Shown here: positions 1 through 11,563 of the stretch, piece after piece
Position numbering within the stretch: position 1 is the first letter of the stretch
Layout: each line of letters opens with the position of its first letter
DNA from: Lobosporangium transversale
Lineage: Eukaryota; Mortierellomycota; Mortierellomycetes; Mortierellales; Mortierellaceae
Length of the DNA stretch: 64,000 nt
Reading direction: 5' to 3'
NCBI RefSeq assembly: GCF_002105155.1
Contig: NW_019028997.1
Coordinates: forward strand, 676,701 to 740,700
Made by a program: the position numbers and the translations under genes
Notes under the pieces: model-generated
What the model was told of the DNA's origin: nothing
The model's database searches: none
What the model saw: the letters and a program-made list of their open reading frames with translations, nothing else

Positions 1-1501
1 ACTGTTATGATGGTTACAATATCGCCTGTGTACTGATTGCTCAGTACTGGATTCTGTGTTATATCCCGGGAAAATGGTTGGCCAACAGACAGGATGGAGC
101 TGCGGATAATGTTCTGCAACTGCATTCAGGATACCTTTGTACAGAACATCGTTCCCCATTCTTTTCAAATGAAGGCCATCCATAATATAATCCTCCAATT
201 GGGTGGATTCATGCAACATACAAGTGCCCTCAACTTGACATTGAATATCGGACCAAAGATTGACTACAGGCACCTTCAACTCTTGTCCGACTTCAACACA
301 AGCATCTGCATATTCCTTTGTGACGTTGTTTGATCGATCCAATCGTTTGTTGGCTGCAGTGACTGAGGCTTCCCACATGACATCATGAACAGGTGCTGGG
401 GTGACCAAAACAACTTGAGTGTGAGGAGAATAATTTGGAGAATCTGGGAATCGGATGGAGGAGATGATGGACCGAAGATTTTCCTTGTAGGCGCCCAAGG
501 CCACATGTTGACGCGTATGTGGGAATGATGCATCATCCGTTCCAAGGGCAACCACAACAAGTTTTACAGGCTCAACACCACCGGCAGCTGATTTGGACTC
601 TTGATGTAGAAGATCTGGGAATATTGATTTGATCCAATGCGTATTGTATCCTAACCGCATACACACCATTCATACACACCATGCATACAAAAAAAATAAA
701 AAATAAAAAAAAGGGAGACGCGTCAGCCTGATTTAATAAAAAGTCTCTAATCGTGTATGCAAAATATAATCTTTGGGTTACTATACCTGGGAAGCCCCGA
801 AGGATTACATCAGCACGTCCAGCCCATTCATCAGCCAATGAGCCTATCCATCCATGAGTAGCATGAGTATATCCGTATTTTGAAATCGAGTCTGCAAGAA
901 CAACAATCTTTCCAAAGAGTAAACAATCATCTTGATCTGCGATAGGTTCAAACCCTTTCTGTGTCTGACCCTGGTTTGATTGTGGTTGTTGTTGTTGTTG
1001 TTGCACGGATGAAAGTGGACAAAGTGGGATTACCATTGGTCGAAGCTCTCCTTGATCAGGAGGACCCATAAAAGTACTTTGGAACTCACGCGTCGGACCC
1101 ACTTGAGGAGAATCGAGTAAGCCAGCAATGATTTTGAAATAAAAAAAGGATGCGGTGACCACCAAGGAGACGAAGGCAACAGCAGAGTTGAAGGTGTAAG
1201 CGTTCACATACGTTGGTGTAAAAGGAGCGTCGCGAGGCAAGCGTCCAGTTCCTTCGTAAGCACGTCCATTGTAATAGACTTTGTTGTCAGTGACGGTGTC
1301 AACTCCAGAGGCCGTTGTCGTTGATGTCGTTGTCGATGTTACTGTTGTTGTTGCTGTTGTTCCACTAAGAGTCTTGCTTGTTTCAGCATTGGCATTTGTA
1401 TCGGAATTAGTTGAAGGAGTGTTGTCGTTGTTGTCTTGGTTAGGATTGTCTTGAGGGATGCGACGACGCAATCCAGAGTCAGCAGCCTGTTGAGACTGCA
1501 T
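1..1501 (-). CDS. Membrane-anchored SGNH/GDSL esterase, IAH1-like (3' end beyond window)
   Basis: Two exons on the minus strand, 1501-787 and 650 to beyond base 1, joined in frame across a GTATAG donor and TTAG acceptor. The C-terminal part matches isoamyl acetate-hydrolysing esterases of the SGNH family, which cleave short acyl esters. Visible blocks are ADSIS (nucleophile Ser205), RGFPGYNT (block II, spanning the intron), LGTDD (block III, residues 274-278) and DGLHL (Asp396/His399). Family members are usually about 240 aa and cytosolic. This one has about 195 extra N-terminal residues: an Asn/Thr-rich start, a hydrophobic segment at about 107-127 that looks like a signal anchor, and a Gln run at 167-172. 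Block I reads ADS instead of GDS. Start chosen at the first Met of the open frame. It is divergent from the PARG-like gene. The family is clear; substrate and location are inferred. Confidence 0.85.
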
Positions 1502-1907
1502 TGCAAAAGTGAAGCAGGGTTTAAAATAAAAAGAGTGAAAGTAATGGAGTGGGGTCCAAAGGACGAAATGAAGCTTATGAAGGTAATGGAGGTAATGTCA
1601 TGGGTAATGAGTAAAAAAGAGCAATCAAACAAAGAGAGAGAAGGAGAGATGGAGAGAGAAGGAGGAGGCATAATAAATATGAAAGACTATTAAACTTGTT
1701 TAGTCTCCTTTTCTTTTCTTCACTTTACTCCTTTGTTCCTGTATAATAATTAATCAAAACAGTAACGGTTTCTCTCCTTCTCCTTCTCTCTCTCTCTCTC
1801 TCTCTTGCCCAGACTCTGACTTCTTTCATTCTTCTTCTTCTTCTTCTTCTTCCCCATCCCTTGTACATATACATATACATATCCATATCCATATACCTAT
1901 TCTAATC
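1502..1907. promoter_or_regulatory. Shared divergent promoter region
   Basis: These 406 bases separate the starts of the esterase (minus) and the PARG-like gene (plus), so any promoters here face apart. The plus-strand half is strongly pyrimidine-rich: a (CT)n run near 1785-1804, a (TTC)n run near 1838-1851, then an ACATAT/CCATAT ladder at about 1865-1895 just before the ATG. CT-rich leaders are common upstream of fungal start codons. I see no clear TATA box. Confidence 0.5.
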
Positions 1908-3580
1908 ATGTCCAAATCTTCCTATTCCATGCCCCCGGGTGAAGAAAGACATTACAATGTCCCAACTTCAAGACCTAATTCCATGCAACAGAAACTAGCC
2001 CTCATGCAACAACAACAACAACAGTACAATGTCAAACCCATCACCATTCGTCCAAACTCAATGTCTCTTCCTTTTGCTGGTCTCTCTCATCAACAAACAC
2101 AATCCAAACTCTCTCAATGGCTTCATTTTGGCCAACAAAAGTTCCTCAAACTCAAACGTCTACACAGGATACGAACCAGACGTGGTCTCGAACGGAATTG
2201 GTATCAAGTCAGCACCGCTCTCTTCTTGATCCTCTCTCTCCTTCTTCTCACTCACCTTCTTGGATCCATCATCGGTTTTGGCTTCAGTTTTGGCTCCCTA
2301 CCCTTGTTCTCGGGATCGAGAGATCGATTAGGTCCCAGGATGAAGGAGACACTTCAGGCATTAGAGGAACTTCAATACATGACCAATTCTGGTGTCATTG
2401 TCACACTTGACAAAAATAAACTTTATTCCGGTGTCAGAAGAGCTAGACTCTACCAGGGGTCAAGGATCCGAAGGCAGATCATGGATTTCCAAAAGGATCC
2501 TGTCATCAAAGTCGTCGATAATGATTGCCTGGATGAAGCCTTGAAGCTGAAACGACTGGGCTTTAAACCAATTGTCCTCGATATGGCCAATCGTGAATTT
2601 CCAGGTGGAGGTAAAAATGCATGTACTCTGTTCTGTATTCATTTTCATTTTCATTTTCATTTTACTGGTTGATACATTGCATTTTCATTTTCGAAAATGC
2701 TCACGTAAAATAACCTTGTTCTCTTTTCTCTCTTTCTTTCTCTTTCTCTCTCTCCTTTTTCCGCATCTAGATTACAGAGCTGATGGCACCACACAAGAAG
2801 CAGGACTCTTTCGTAGGACAAACCTTCATCAGTGTTTGGACACAGAGCCAAGGCGGTCTGAATTTTATCCGTTGCCAAGTCAAGGAGCTGTTTACTGTCC
2901 CAACATGGTCGTCCTCAGGAGATCAATCAAGGATAATGAAGCATTTATGGAGCGTCCAGAATGGATGAGTTTCCTGGTATGCAGTTTTTTTTTTCTCTTT
3001 TTTTTTCGTACATTCCTTACTTTCTAGCGCATTGACTCTTTTTTATTTATTTATTTTGAATTTTTTCTAGGCCATGGCACCACTCAGGAACCCTCCACTT
3101 GTTCCAAATGAAGCAAATGAAATGGTCTTGGGAGAAAGAGCCGTCATTATCACAAAGAAAAAGATCCAGAATATGTTTCGCATCGCCCTCGATAATGGTA
3201 TATGTTGATCCACCTTCTTTCTCTATCACTTGAACAGCTGAACTGAACCAGAATGGTTATGGACTAAGCTGAATTTCTCTGAATTCTTTACTTTAAATAC
3301 ATACAATATAGGACATGATGCTATTGTATTATCTGCATTTGGATGTGGGCGTTTACATAATCCACCTGAATCAGTAGCAATGATATTCAAGGAGGTGATC
3401 AAAACCAATTACATGGGTGGTGCGAAACAAGGGCGGACATTTGGTACGATCGTCTTTGCTATCACTTCATACAAAAGCCTGGATAGCGATGTAAGTGATA
3501 CCTACAACTACGACACCTTTAAGCGTGTTATGGAGGCTCCAGATGAGATCCCACCAACGTCCAAAGAGATGGAGCTTTAA
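1908..3580 (+). CDS. Membrane-anchored PARG-like macrodomain protein (TIGR02452-type)
   Basis: Four exons: 1908-2610, 2771-2976, 3071-3197 and 3312-3580, giving 434 aa with consistent phases. The C-terminal two thirds resemble the microbial-type poly(ADP-ribose) glycohydrolase family, a macrodomain fold that binds or removes ADP-ribose. Landmarks are VLDMANREFPGG before intron 1, LFRRTNL after it, and AFGCGRLHNPP in exon 4. A Gln run (34-39) and a basic stretch precede a transmembrane segment at about 101-123. Family enzymes carry GGG...QEE; here the loop reads PGGD...QEA, so the second, catalytic Glu appears to be Ala. The fold is well supported. Enzymatic activity is doubtful, and the membrane anchor is unusual for the family. 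Confidence 0.85.
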
Positions 3581-4211
3581 TCAAAAGATATACGCATACA
3601 ATAATATATATATAATAATATAATACAAATAAAAACCCCATATTTTTTTATTTTTTTTACATCTCAATACATGTTCATTGAACTAAAAGAGAAAGGAGCA
3701 TTAAAGTGGACTTGCTCTGACTGATTGACGTTTTATCTCTGTTTTAATCCTAATAAAATTAAACTTTTTTCAGATCAAGTTCCTTTCTATGGATTAGATA
3801 TGGATGCAATTTTTTACATGTAAGATCTTCCTACACACTGCAAATAATACACAGAAGGTTCTGGCCTACGATGTGGCGTTGTACCTGCAATGTATTTTAA
3901 TATACTTATTACACTAATGGACTTTAACAACTTTGTTTTCTCACTCTCTAACTGTCCTCTTCCATCTGTACTCTCTCCCATCATCCCTAGATATCTCCTC
4001 CACATGTCTTCACTCTAGAATAAAGCTCCTTTTGCTTACATACACTTACCAATTGCATGGGTCCGGACAACAATCATATTTTTCCCACTCTTGTGTCGTC
4101 ACCAAATGGCGAAGCTGAAAAAAAAAAAAAAAAAAAAAAAAGAAAGAAAGAAAGAAATAAGAACATCTTTCATCTTGTCCTCATCAATCGAATAATCGAG
4201 CACCCACCACA
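3581..4211. other. Intergenic, AT-rich
   Basis: No gene seen. It holds a probable 3' flank of the PARG-like gene (AT-rich, with ATATATATAATAAT near 3603) and an A run at about 4119-4141 followed by (GAAA)n. The leader of the LRR gene begins after that. Confidence 0.5.
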
Positions 4212-7067
4212 ATGACACACAATCAATACCAGCGATTCCGAAGGAGCGACAACGACAGCATTGAAGAAGTTTGTGTCAGGTCTGCTTCCATCTCTGCAGC
4301 CAATGGCAACCCGTCATACTATGTGAGTTTGAGAGACATTCAAGACGTGTTTCCAGATGCAATGAGATTCAAGTCGGATGGACATCCTATTCCGTTCCTT
4401 GAAGACCTTGATGGCAACAGGTATATTATTCTATCGTAGTGCCTAATGCGCGTTATCAAATACTCTGAATAAGAACATGGGAGGGCTCAATTAGGTATGG
4501 GTTCATTCTTTGGTCCAATTAGAATCGAGCCCTCACGCATTGCATTCTATCCTAACAAGATCCTGGATGTCATTACAGAAGGACCACAGGTCTGCAATAG
4601 TAATAGCAGCAGTAATAGTAGCACCAGCAGTACTAGCAGCGACAGCATGGCCGTCATCAATTTGCCTGCGTTGAAAATGCCAACCAACCTAACCTCTCAG
4701 GATATTTTACCATTATCAAACTTGGTTCATTCTTTCAACTCAATCCTTACTACTCGCGACAAAGCGCAAACTGAGATGGTCAACTCTAGCCTTAAAGCGA
4801 TTGCGGAGTCGATGCTAGAGGCCAAAGAAAAGAGCAACATGGTGATTGACCTGTTACTGGAAGCCAAAAAGAAGGACGATGAAATGCTTAAACTGAGTAA
4901 CGAAATACTTAAACTGCAAAGGGAGGCGAAGGAGAAGGACGAAGAAATGCTTAAACTGCAGCAGCAAGCTCTCGACAGACTTGCCATTCTTCAAAGACAT
5001 GCTAGTGCTATCCTTGTCCAGAACTTTGAGTTACATGAGTATCCAATCCCTCGACTCTTCATAGTCCTGCCTGTCGACACCACCAAGTGGGACCCACGGA
5101 ATCTCCTGAGGAGCAAGGTCCGCCTTCATTTCCTTTGTGAATGTGGAGAGCACACTGCAACGATAAGCAAAAGCAACCAGATCCATATTGCCAAACACGA
5201 AGGATATGACATCCTAAACAGCACAGAGTTCTTTCACAAGTATGGAAAGTACATGCTCATCCTTTTACACTCCCTCAAAATGAAATCGCCCTTGACGGCT
5301 TCTTTGGCATCAATTCCGAAACTCGATGCTGGTATCGATTACTCAATCAAATATATGAAAGCACTCTCTAATGAATACTCAGTCTTGAGCAAGATCAACG
5401 AAATCGATGACTTTGAGGTACTTGAAGGGGCTGATCTTCGGCAACTGAGGAAATTCCTTGAAAACAACGATGAAAGCAAACAACTTGGCAACTTGTACAG
5501 GATCACGACAGAGACAGGCCATGTCAAATGGGTCTGTCTGGATCACTATCGTTGGACATATAGAGAAGCAGAACAAAAAGCGTTCAAAAAGGTAGTGGAG
5601 CTAAATGGTGGCGAATATGACTTGCACCTTGGTAAAGTGACAATTACACTAGAGTCCAAAACAACAGCTGAAGAATTCTTCGATGCGCTGGCCAATGCAA
5701 GACGTGTTTATGAGTTGGATATCATCTTTGACTGGGATTGGACCAAAGCTGATCTGGAAGCATTCGAAGAAGCACTAAAGACGTCAAGTGTATCGATACT
5801 TCGACTTGAACTCGGAGATTTTCAAGAAAGCATTAGCTGGAAAATACTTTCGACATCCTCGCCATATGAAACACTTGCTCGCATGATAGAACTTAGCAGC
5901 ATGAAGACAATCCATATTGTTCTCCCTCCGAAGACTATAAAAGTCCCCAGTTTACGATTCAATAGGCCATCACACCTTCGAAATCTAACCATTGAGATGC
6001 AGCCTCGGATTGGCTTTAATGACTTTCGAGTACTCGCAAGTGCACTCAAGGCCGATACGGCTATAACCACGTTGAACTTGAGGGGTAAATCAATTGGAGA
6101 TGAAGGAGCTCTTGCACTATCAGAGGCACTCAAGACTAACAGGACATTGACTACTTTGGATTTGGGGTCCAACCGTATTCGAAAGGAGGGAGCCCTTGCA
6201 CTGTCAGAAGCACTCAAGGCCAACACAACCTTGACCACTCTGAACATGAGAAAGAACCCAATTGGGAATGAAGGAGCTCTTGCACTGTCAGAGGCACTCA
6301 AGACTAACACAACTTTGACTGCTTTGTACTTGAGAGACAACTCAATTGGGAATGAAGGAGCTCTTGCACTGTCAGAGTCACTCAAGGCTAACGCAACCTT
6401 GACTAACCTGGACTTGTACAGCAACTCAATTGAGAAGGAAGGAGCACTTGCACTGTCAGAGGCACTTAAGACCAATACATCCTTGACTGGTTTGGGCTTG
6501 AACAGCAACTCAATTGGGGATGAAGGAGCTCTCGCACTGTCAGAGGCACTTAAGACTAACACTACCTTGACTACACTGGATTTGATGGGCAACCGAATTG
6601 AGAGGAAAGGAGCTCTTGCACTGTCAGAGGCGCTCAAGACCAACACCACCTTGATCACTTTGGATTTGGAGTACGATTCACTTGGAAAGGAAGGGGCTCT
6701 GTTGCTGTCAAAGATAAATACGACTTTGGATACTTTGGACTTTGAATCCCAATCACTTGGAGTTGAAGGTGCTTATGCAATCGCAGAGGCGCTCAAGGCT
6801 AACACAACCTTGACTGCTTTGAGCTTGGAAGTCAACTCAATTGGGAGTGAAGGAGCTCTTGCACTGTCAGAGACACTCAAGGTTAACACTACCTTGATTG
6901 GTTTGGGCTTGGGCTACAACTCAATTGGGGATGAAGGAGCTCTTGCACTGTCAGAGGCACTCAAGACAAACACCGGTCTGACCGGTTTGAACTTGTACAA
7001 TAACTCAATTGGGAAAGAAGGAGCTCTGGCACTGTCAGAGGCACGCAAGGGGCTAACGCAACCTTGA
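4212..7067 (+). CDS. Leucine-rich repeat protein with coiled coil and conserved fungal mid-domain
   Basis: Two exons. Exon 1 is 4212-4420; the GTATAT donor joins ATTAG before 4523, preserving an Arg codon and giving 917 aa. Residues about 1-95 form an N-terminal domain (VFPDAMRF, then IAFYPNKILDVITEG), followed by an Asn/Ser-rich linker. A Lys/Glu-rich coiled coil sits at about 150-220. A block with HEYPIPRLFIVLP, LHFLCECGEHT and HIAKHEGYD follows; I believe this is recurrent in early-diverging fungal STAND and LRR proteins, but I cannot name it. The last third is about 12 LRRs of 28 residues of the ribonuclease-inhibitor type (EGALALSEALKTNTTLT). No signal peptide, so probably intracellular and a candidate recognition protein. 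The final repeat is frameshifted, and the tail continues in another frame to 7165. Confidence 0.85.
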
Positions 7068-7165
7068 CTAACCTGGACTTGACGTACAACCCAATTGGGA
7101 ATGAAGGAACTCTTGCACTGTCAAAGGCACCCAAGGCTAACGCGACTCTAGTTGTTTATATGTGA
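6040..7165 (+). repeat. 84-bp tandem LRR-coding repeats
   Basis: About 13 successive units of roughly 84 bp each encode one LRR, including one shortened unit near 6705-6760 and a last unit in a shifted frame. Units share long identical DNA stretches, for example GGAGCTCTTGCACTGTCAGA and CACTCAAGAC/GCTAACAC, beyond what protein similarity requires. Such arrays can change copy number by unequal recombination. Confidence 0.85.
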
Positions 7166-10100
7166 GAGTGTCTTAGACGACAGTTAATTATTTCTGGCGC
7201 TGTAACACGTCCGGTATTGGCTAATAAATATGAACCTTTATTAGTTCTATTTGGTTGAATTGGTCACCGATATTATCTTGGTAGCTAAAAAGAGATGTTT
7301 GTTTCAAATAAATAAATAACTGATGGTAGTGAATGCTCATAGCGTCGTTGCTTTTTGGTCCTTCGATGTCCTTTCTCTTTGCGAGGAAGTTCTAGCGTAC
7401 CAATGCTATTGGGAACTCATTTTTTTAATCCCTTAAAGGATCCATGAAAAAGGTTAATGATTGGCCGCAGTAGTATGTAAACACCCGCTATGCATTGAAA
7501 ACTGTGCTCACCTAAACTTCCTTTCTTACAACTACTTCACATCTAAAATGTGCGCTGTGCCTGCTGCGATAACGACTTTATCATGGATCATTCATTTCCT
7601 TGCACCTTTGAACTCTGTTCGTTTTCTCATTCTCTTACTATCCCTCTCATCCATTGTCTCCCATAATTCGACTCCAGCTATGTACTCTCTACAGTTTTTC
7701 ACTTCATTTCTTCTGTTGCATTTCCAAGTATCTCACCGACACTTTCTGGATCGCATGGATTCATTTCTTAGGAATAACTTTCTCGAGCCGTACTTTCAAG
7801 CGTGACACATCTCAATGAGTTATAAAGGCTATCTCTTTTTCTCTGGTTGGGTGCATTTTTGGTAAGCCATGTTGGCTTCGTTGTCAGCTTCCCCCTATTC
7901 GACCTGAATGAATGGAAGGGAGGATGAGAAACGAAAAGGATCATCGCAAACGAAGTAGGTTGCTGTGTTCCTCTGAAGAAGAGCTGCTTCTCACCTTTTC
8001 ACAAAGAAGACATCTCTGCTCTATATATTTCAGAAGAGTTGCAAGCTGGAGCCATTCCGGACACTAGGGGATCTAAGCCTTGCCTTGTAATTCCAATAAG
8101 GTACGGGATACGGTACCTTCCACTCAGCACCCAAATAAGTCAATTTGAACTATTCCACCCTTCAAAAAAAAAAGAAAAAAAAGAAAAAAAAAGAAAAGAA
8201 AAGAAATACGAGCCAGTGGCATCAAGGTCAGGATCTTGGTACTTCTTTGGAACTAATCACTTTGTTTATCTCTAGCGTTGTAAACCAGGCAAAAATGGCT
8301 ATTTAGCTTCCATCAACCCATGGGTAGATCGGTTTTAGTTCTCCATGCTTTCTACAAGCAGGAAACAACCGTCTATTGCATACTAAGGAAGTAAAATAAT
8401 CAGTTATCAGCAATAAAAAAGAATCAGCAATAACCATATAGCAAGCTATTTATCATCACGATGAACTAGGTCCTCCATCTACTTGCCTCTACTCTTTAGC
8501 GCATCTCGCAACATTTACCATTTTTCATTCGTTCTTCTTCAGCCTAAATAAAAACAAAAACACCTTTCCGGTTCCTTTCGCTAGAGGTGTGTTGCTGAAT
8601 CTCCATGCTGACCTAAAACTAGTTGTCATTCGAGACGTTAAAGAATCGTTTGATTGCATGCTCAAGTCTTTGGCTCTAGCAGCAATAGTATCAAGCCAAA
8701 CTACTAGGTGGTATTCATAGTTGCTCCACTAGTACATGCTGTTACCATACCAACCACATCCGTCTCCTATAGTCAGTCTTATCACGGTTAAGATACTACC
8801 GTAAATGCGTGGTGTATTAATCGTGATGCGATTGATGCCAGAAATGCTGGTGGAGTGTGCCTCGCGCCAATGTATCTCAAATACCACTTGAATAGTTAAC
8901 CTAGGATGACAGCTGCGAGGGCTGCGAAGGATTTCCTCATTGGCACAGTTAAGCACTTGAGGTAATAATGATTGGGAGAACGATTCTTCTTTTACAAATT
9001 TGCAAAACAATCATAGTTTTCCTATGCTTGAACAATGCTGTTCTTCCTCCATGAATGTTTAAACTGATTTCGACTTGCTACAGACTAAAGGAAACTATTA
9101 GGTATGCTTTTATTACTTGCAGGCATCGTACCTAAGCTGGGTGCTTCCAAGCGTTGGTATTCAACCAGGCAAATGAGCCTCACGAGGCGAAGTGCTAGAC
9201 TACTGTGACCGTGAACGAAACCACGGGTAGTCCATCTAGTTCAATCTAAAAGCCTTGTTCATATTTTCTTCATACAAAGTCATTCTAAGATATACTCTCT
9301 CTTGAATCCTTGTATTATGAATAACATTCACACTCTCTATTGATTCTTCGGCCCTGCACTGCATTTCGACTGTGTTTGCTAGTTTTTTTTTTTTCTCATT
9401 CAATTTCCTTTTGCGCTGTAGCGTATTTGCATGTTATATTTTCACATCGAAAGTGGGTGTACAATTCGCATTTTATTCAGAACTGAAATAGGTTCACCTG
9501 TTCAAAGGTAATCCTTCAGAATAAATTCTTATTATACGCAGAAACGCCTTTGTCAAGAATGATCCGCTTCTTCTGCTCCAGCAGGTATATTTGGGTTCTG
9601 CCAAGAGTCTGAGGTGGCTGTGACTTCGGTGGTCTTCAGAGTAGCTTGCATGGCATGTGCTCTCTAGGACCGCCGTGGAATCTCTCTGTATGACATGTAC
9701 TAACGAATACGCGATATTAATAGAAGCTGCCTGAATATACTCTATATGTCAATACCTTCTTTGTATTTCTGATTGTTCACTTTTCTTGCTAGGATTAATA
9801 AGGAAATTGAAAGGAAGACGCCTCGTTTGGAGCTTTCATTCGTCACTTTGATCTATATGACCAGGAATCCAGAGAGGTCGACCTTGTCGCTCTTTTTGGT
9901 CAGACCCTTTCAAATATAAAGAGTTTACTTAACAAAGTTCTTGTAACTGAACCAGAAAAAGTGACAAGGTCGACCCTCTGCAGGAGTCAGCAATGAGCTC
10001 TTATTCAAAGCCTATAAGCTCAGATTTAATCCGTGATGGCAGACGAAAGAGGCTTCAGGAAGAATCTGAAATATTCAGTAAACACCAAGCAGAAAGATTT

Positions 10101-11176
10101 TGGGCAGACTGGAGCATTGGTCTATGCCCGAAGTCACAGCAAAGAGGGCAACGATAGCATCCCCAAAGGTTAGGATTGTACAAGTAGAAATAGCCTATAA
10201 CAAATATCCTAATAAGCCCCCCAGCAAGTTCTACTCCATTATTCCAGACACACTCTTATATTTTCAATCGACTAATATTTCGATCTTCTCGATTGTAACA
10301 ACCACGACTTGTATTAGCACCATGCGAGCCTGTCAATCTCCTCACAATATTAGTGATGGTGATTTTGAAACTCAGCCACATCAGCATCCCTCCAATAAGA
10401 ATTTACATAGATGGCAGTTACTTCGACTTCATCAATAACTATAAAGGATCACTAAAACCAGCTGTACTGTTCGAAATACGGGATCATCAAAAAGACAAAC
10501 TTCATGAACGCGATGTTACATAGATGAATAGAGCACAGGGCTGATAGAGCACAGCCAGTTAGAATGAACCAGTGAATCTGTTAATTAAGATGTTCGGACA
10601 CCTATTCATATCACAATTAGAAAGGAAAAGCAACAGATCCATTGAATCTGTTATGGCTGACGATTGATAGTTACATGGATTTAATTATAATGATTTTAAT
10701 TCTATTTCATTCAGTATCCATTAATCGGGATATTCTGTAGATCCACAGTTAGGGGGATATTTATGCAAAGCCTTTTTGTAGTCATAGGCAAGTTCGCCAA
10801 TTGAGGCCTCGTCTAGAAACTACCACAACCAGACCTGATGCCCATGGCAAATAATTCTCCAGATTTGGGATTCCACGCGGCAAAAAGATATTTGTGAAAA
10901 TCTAAGTTGCAATAAAACATGGTACATAAGGCCCATGGGAAATAAAGTCCACCAAACAAATTGACATTAGTAAAAAAAACAAACTACTTCCTTTATTGTG
11001 CATATCAAAGCGGGTTTGTAGCTTGCATGTTGGGCCCCTAGGCGTGGTGGCGTTCTTGCTCATACACACTAGCGACGCTAAGTGGTCCCCTAAGGCTGAG
11101 TTAACAAATACATCTGCATATGCACAAAGTAAGTAACCTCAGTTTATCGTTGAATAAATGGGCTTACAGGAGTTCC
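7166..11176. other. Gene-poor stretch
   Basis: About 4 kb with no gene I can support. Short open frames at 7461-7805, 8729-9010 (minus) and 10100-10438 have no recognisable motif and no coherent splicing partners. An (A/G)-rich tract lies at about 8163-8200 and a T run near 9384. The only defined structure is the inverted repeat at 9873-9978. Old degraded transposon sequence is likely but cannot be shown. Confidence 0.4.
9873..9978. repeat. Imperfect inverted repeat, MITE-like
   Basis: Left arm 9873-9904 (GAGGTCGACCTTGTC, then a T run and GGTCAG) and right arm 9948-9978 (the reverse complement with few mismatches) are about 30 bp each around a roughly 45-bp AT-rich spacer. This looks like a very small miniature inverted-repeat element or a stable hairpin. 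No convincing flanking duplication was found, and it does not match the Tc1-type ends elsewhere in the window. Confidence 0.5.
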
Positions 11177-11419
11177 TCATACTGTCGTGCAGGAAGGGAA
11201 TCCCTTGCATCGCTCCCACCATTCAGATGCATCGTCGCCGACATTGCAGTACCACATGCCTCTATCCCGCACCATCACACCAACGATTTTGCTGGGGTCT
11301 CGATATGAGTGCGAGCTGCAGAGTGTTTTAGTACGTGGATGTTCGCAGAGGCACCACTCTACTCCAACAGCCATACTTGGCAATACCGCGGCAAGCAACA
11401 CAATAACAGCCAACTTCAT
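11177..11419 (-). CDS. Small secreted cysteine-rich protein
   Basis: An 80-aa single-exon frame starting at the Met preceding KLAVIVLLAAV, a classic signal peptide with likely cleavage near residues 19-20. The mature part has six cysteines (23, 25, 34, 58, 71, 77) including a CLC pair, suggesting three disulfides. A TATAAA on the same strand at 11563-11558 lies about 140 bases upstream of the ATG, which supports this start over the longer frame beginning at 11458. Size, signal peptide and Cys content fit a secreted effector-like or antimicrobial peptide, but I recognise no family. A GTATGA just before the stop could be a donor, so a further exon is possible. Confidence 0.65.
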   Translation of the reverse strand: MKLAVIVLLAAVLPSMAVGVEWCLCEHPRTKTLCSSHSYRDPSKIVGVMVRDRGMWYCNVGDDASEWWERCKGFPSCTTV

Positions 11420-11557
11420 TGTAGTACTGCTAGCTTTTGAGTCAATATAGAAAAACAAGGTAAATCGAGATGAAGAAGGGAGGAAACAAAGAAGTGGAAC
11501 AAAGACAGCTCCTCTGGGGATGATAGTGTTGGAGGCCTCTCTAAGGAAGAGCCGTCT

Positions 11558-11563
11558 TTATAC
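11558..11563 (-). promoter_or_regulatory. TATA box of the small secreted protein gene
   Basis: TATAAA on the minus strand, about 140 bases upstream of the ATG of the Cys-rich secreted protein gene, at a plausible distance for a core promoter. Confidence 0.5.

Noticed and set aside
5822..6658. 278-aa minus-strand frame opposite the LRR repeats
   Set aside because: A by-product of the 84-bp repeat read backwards (SASDSARAP units); no known fold.
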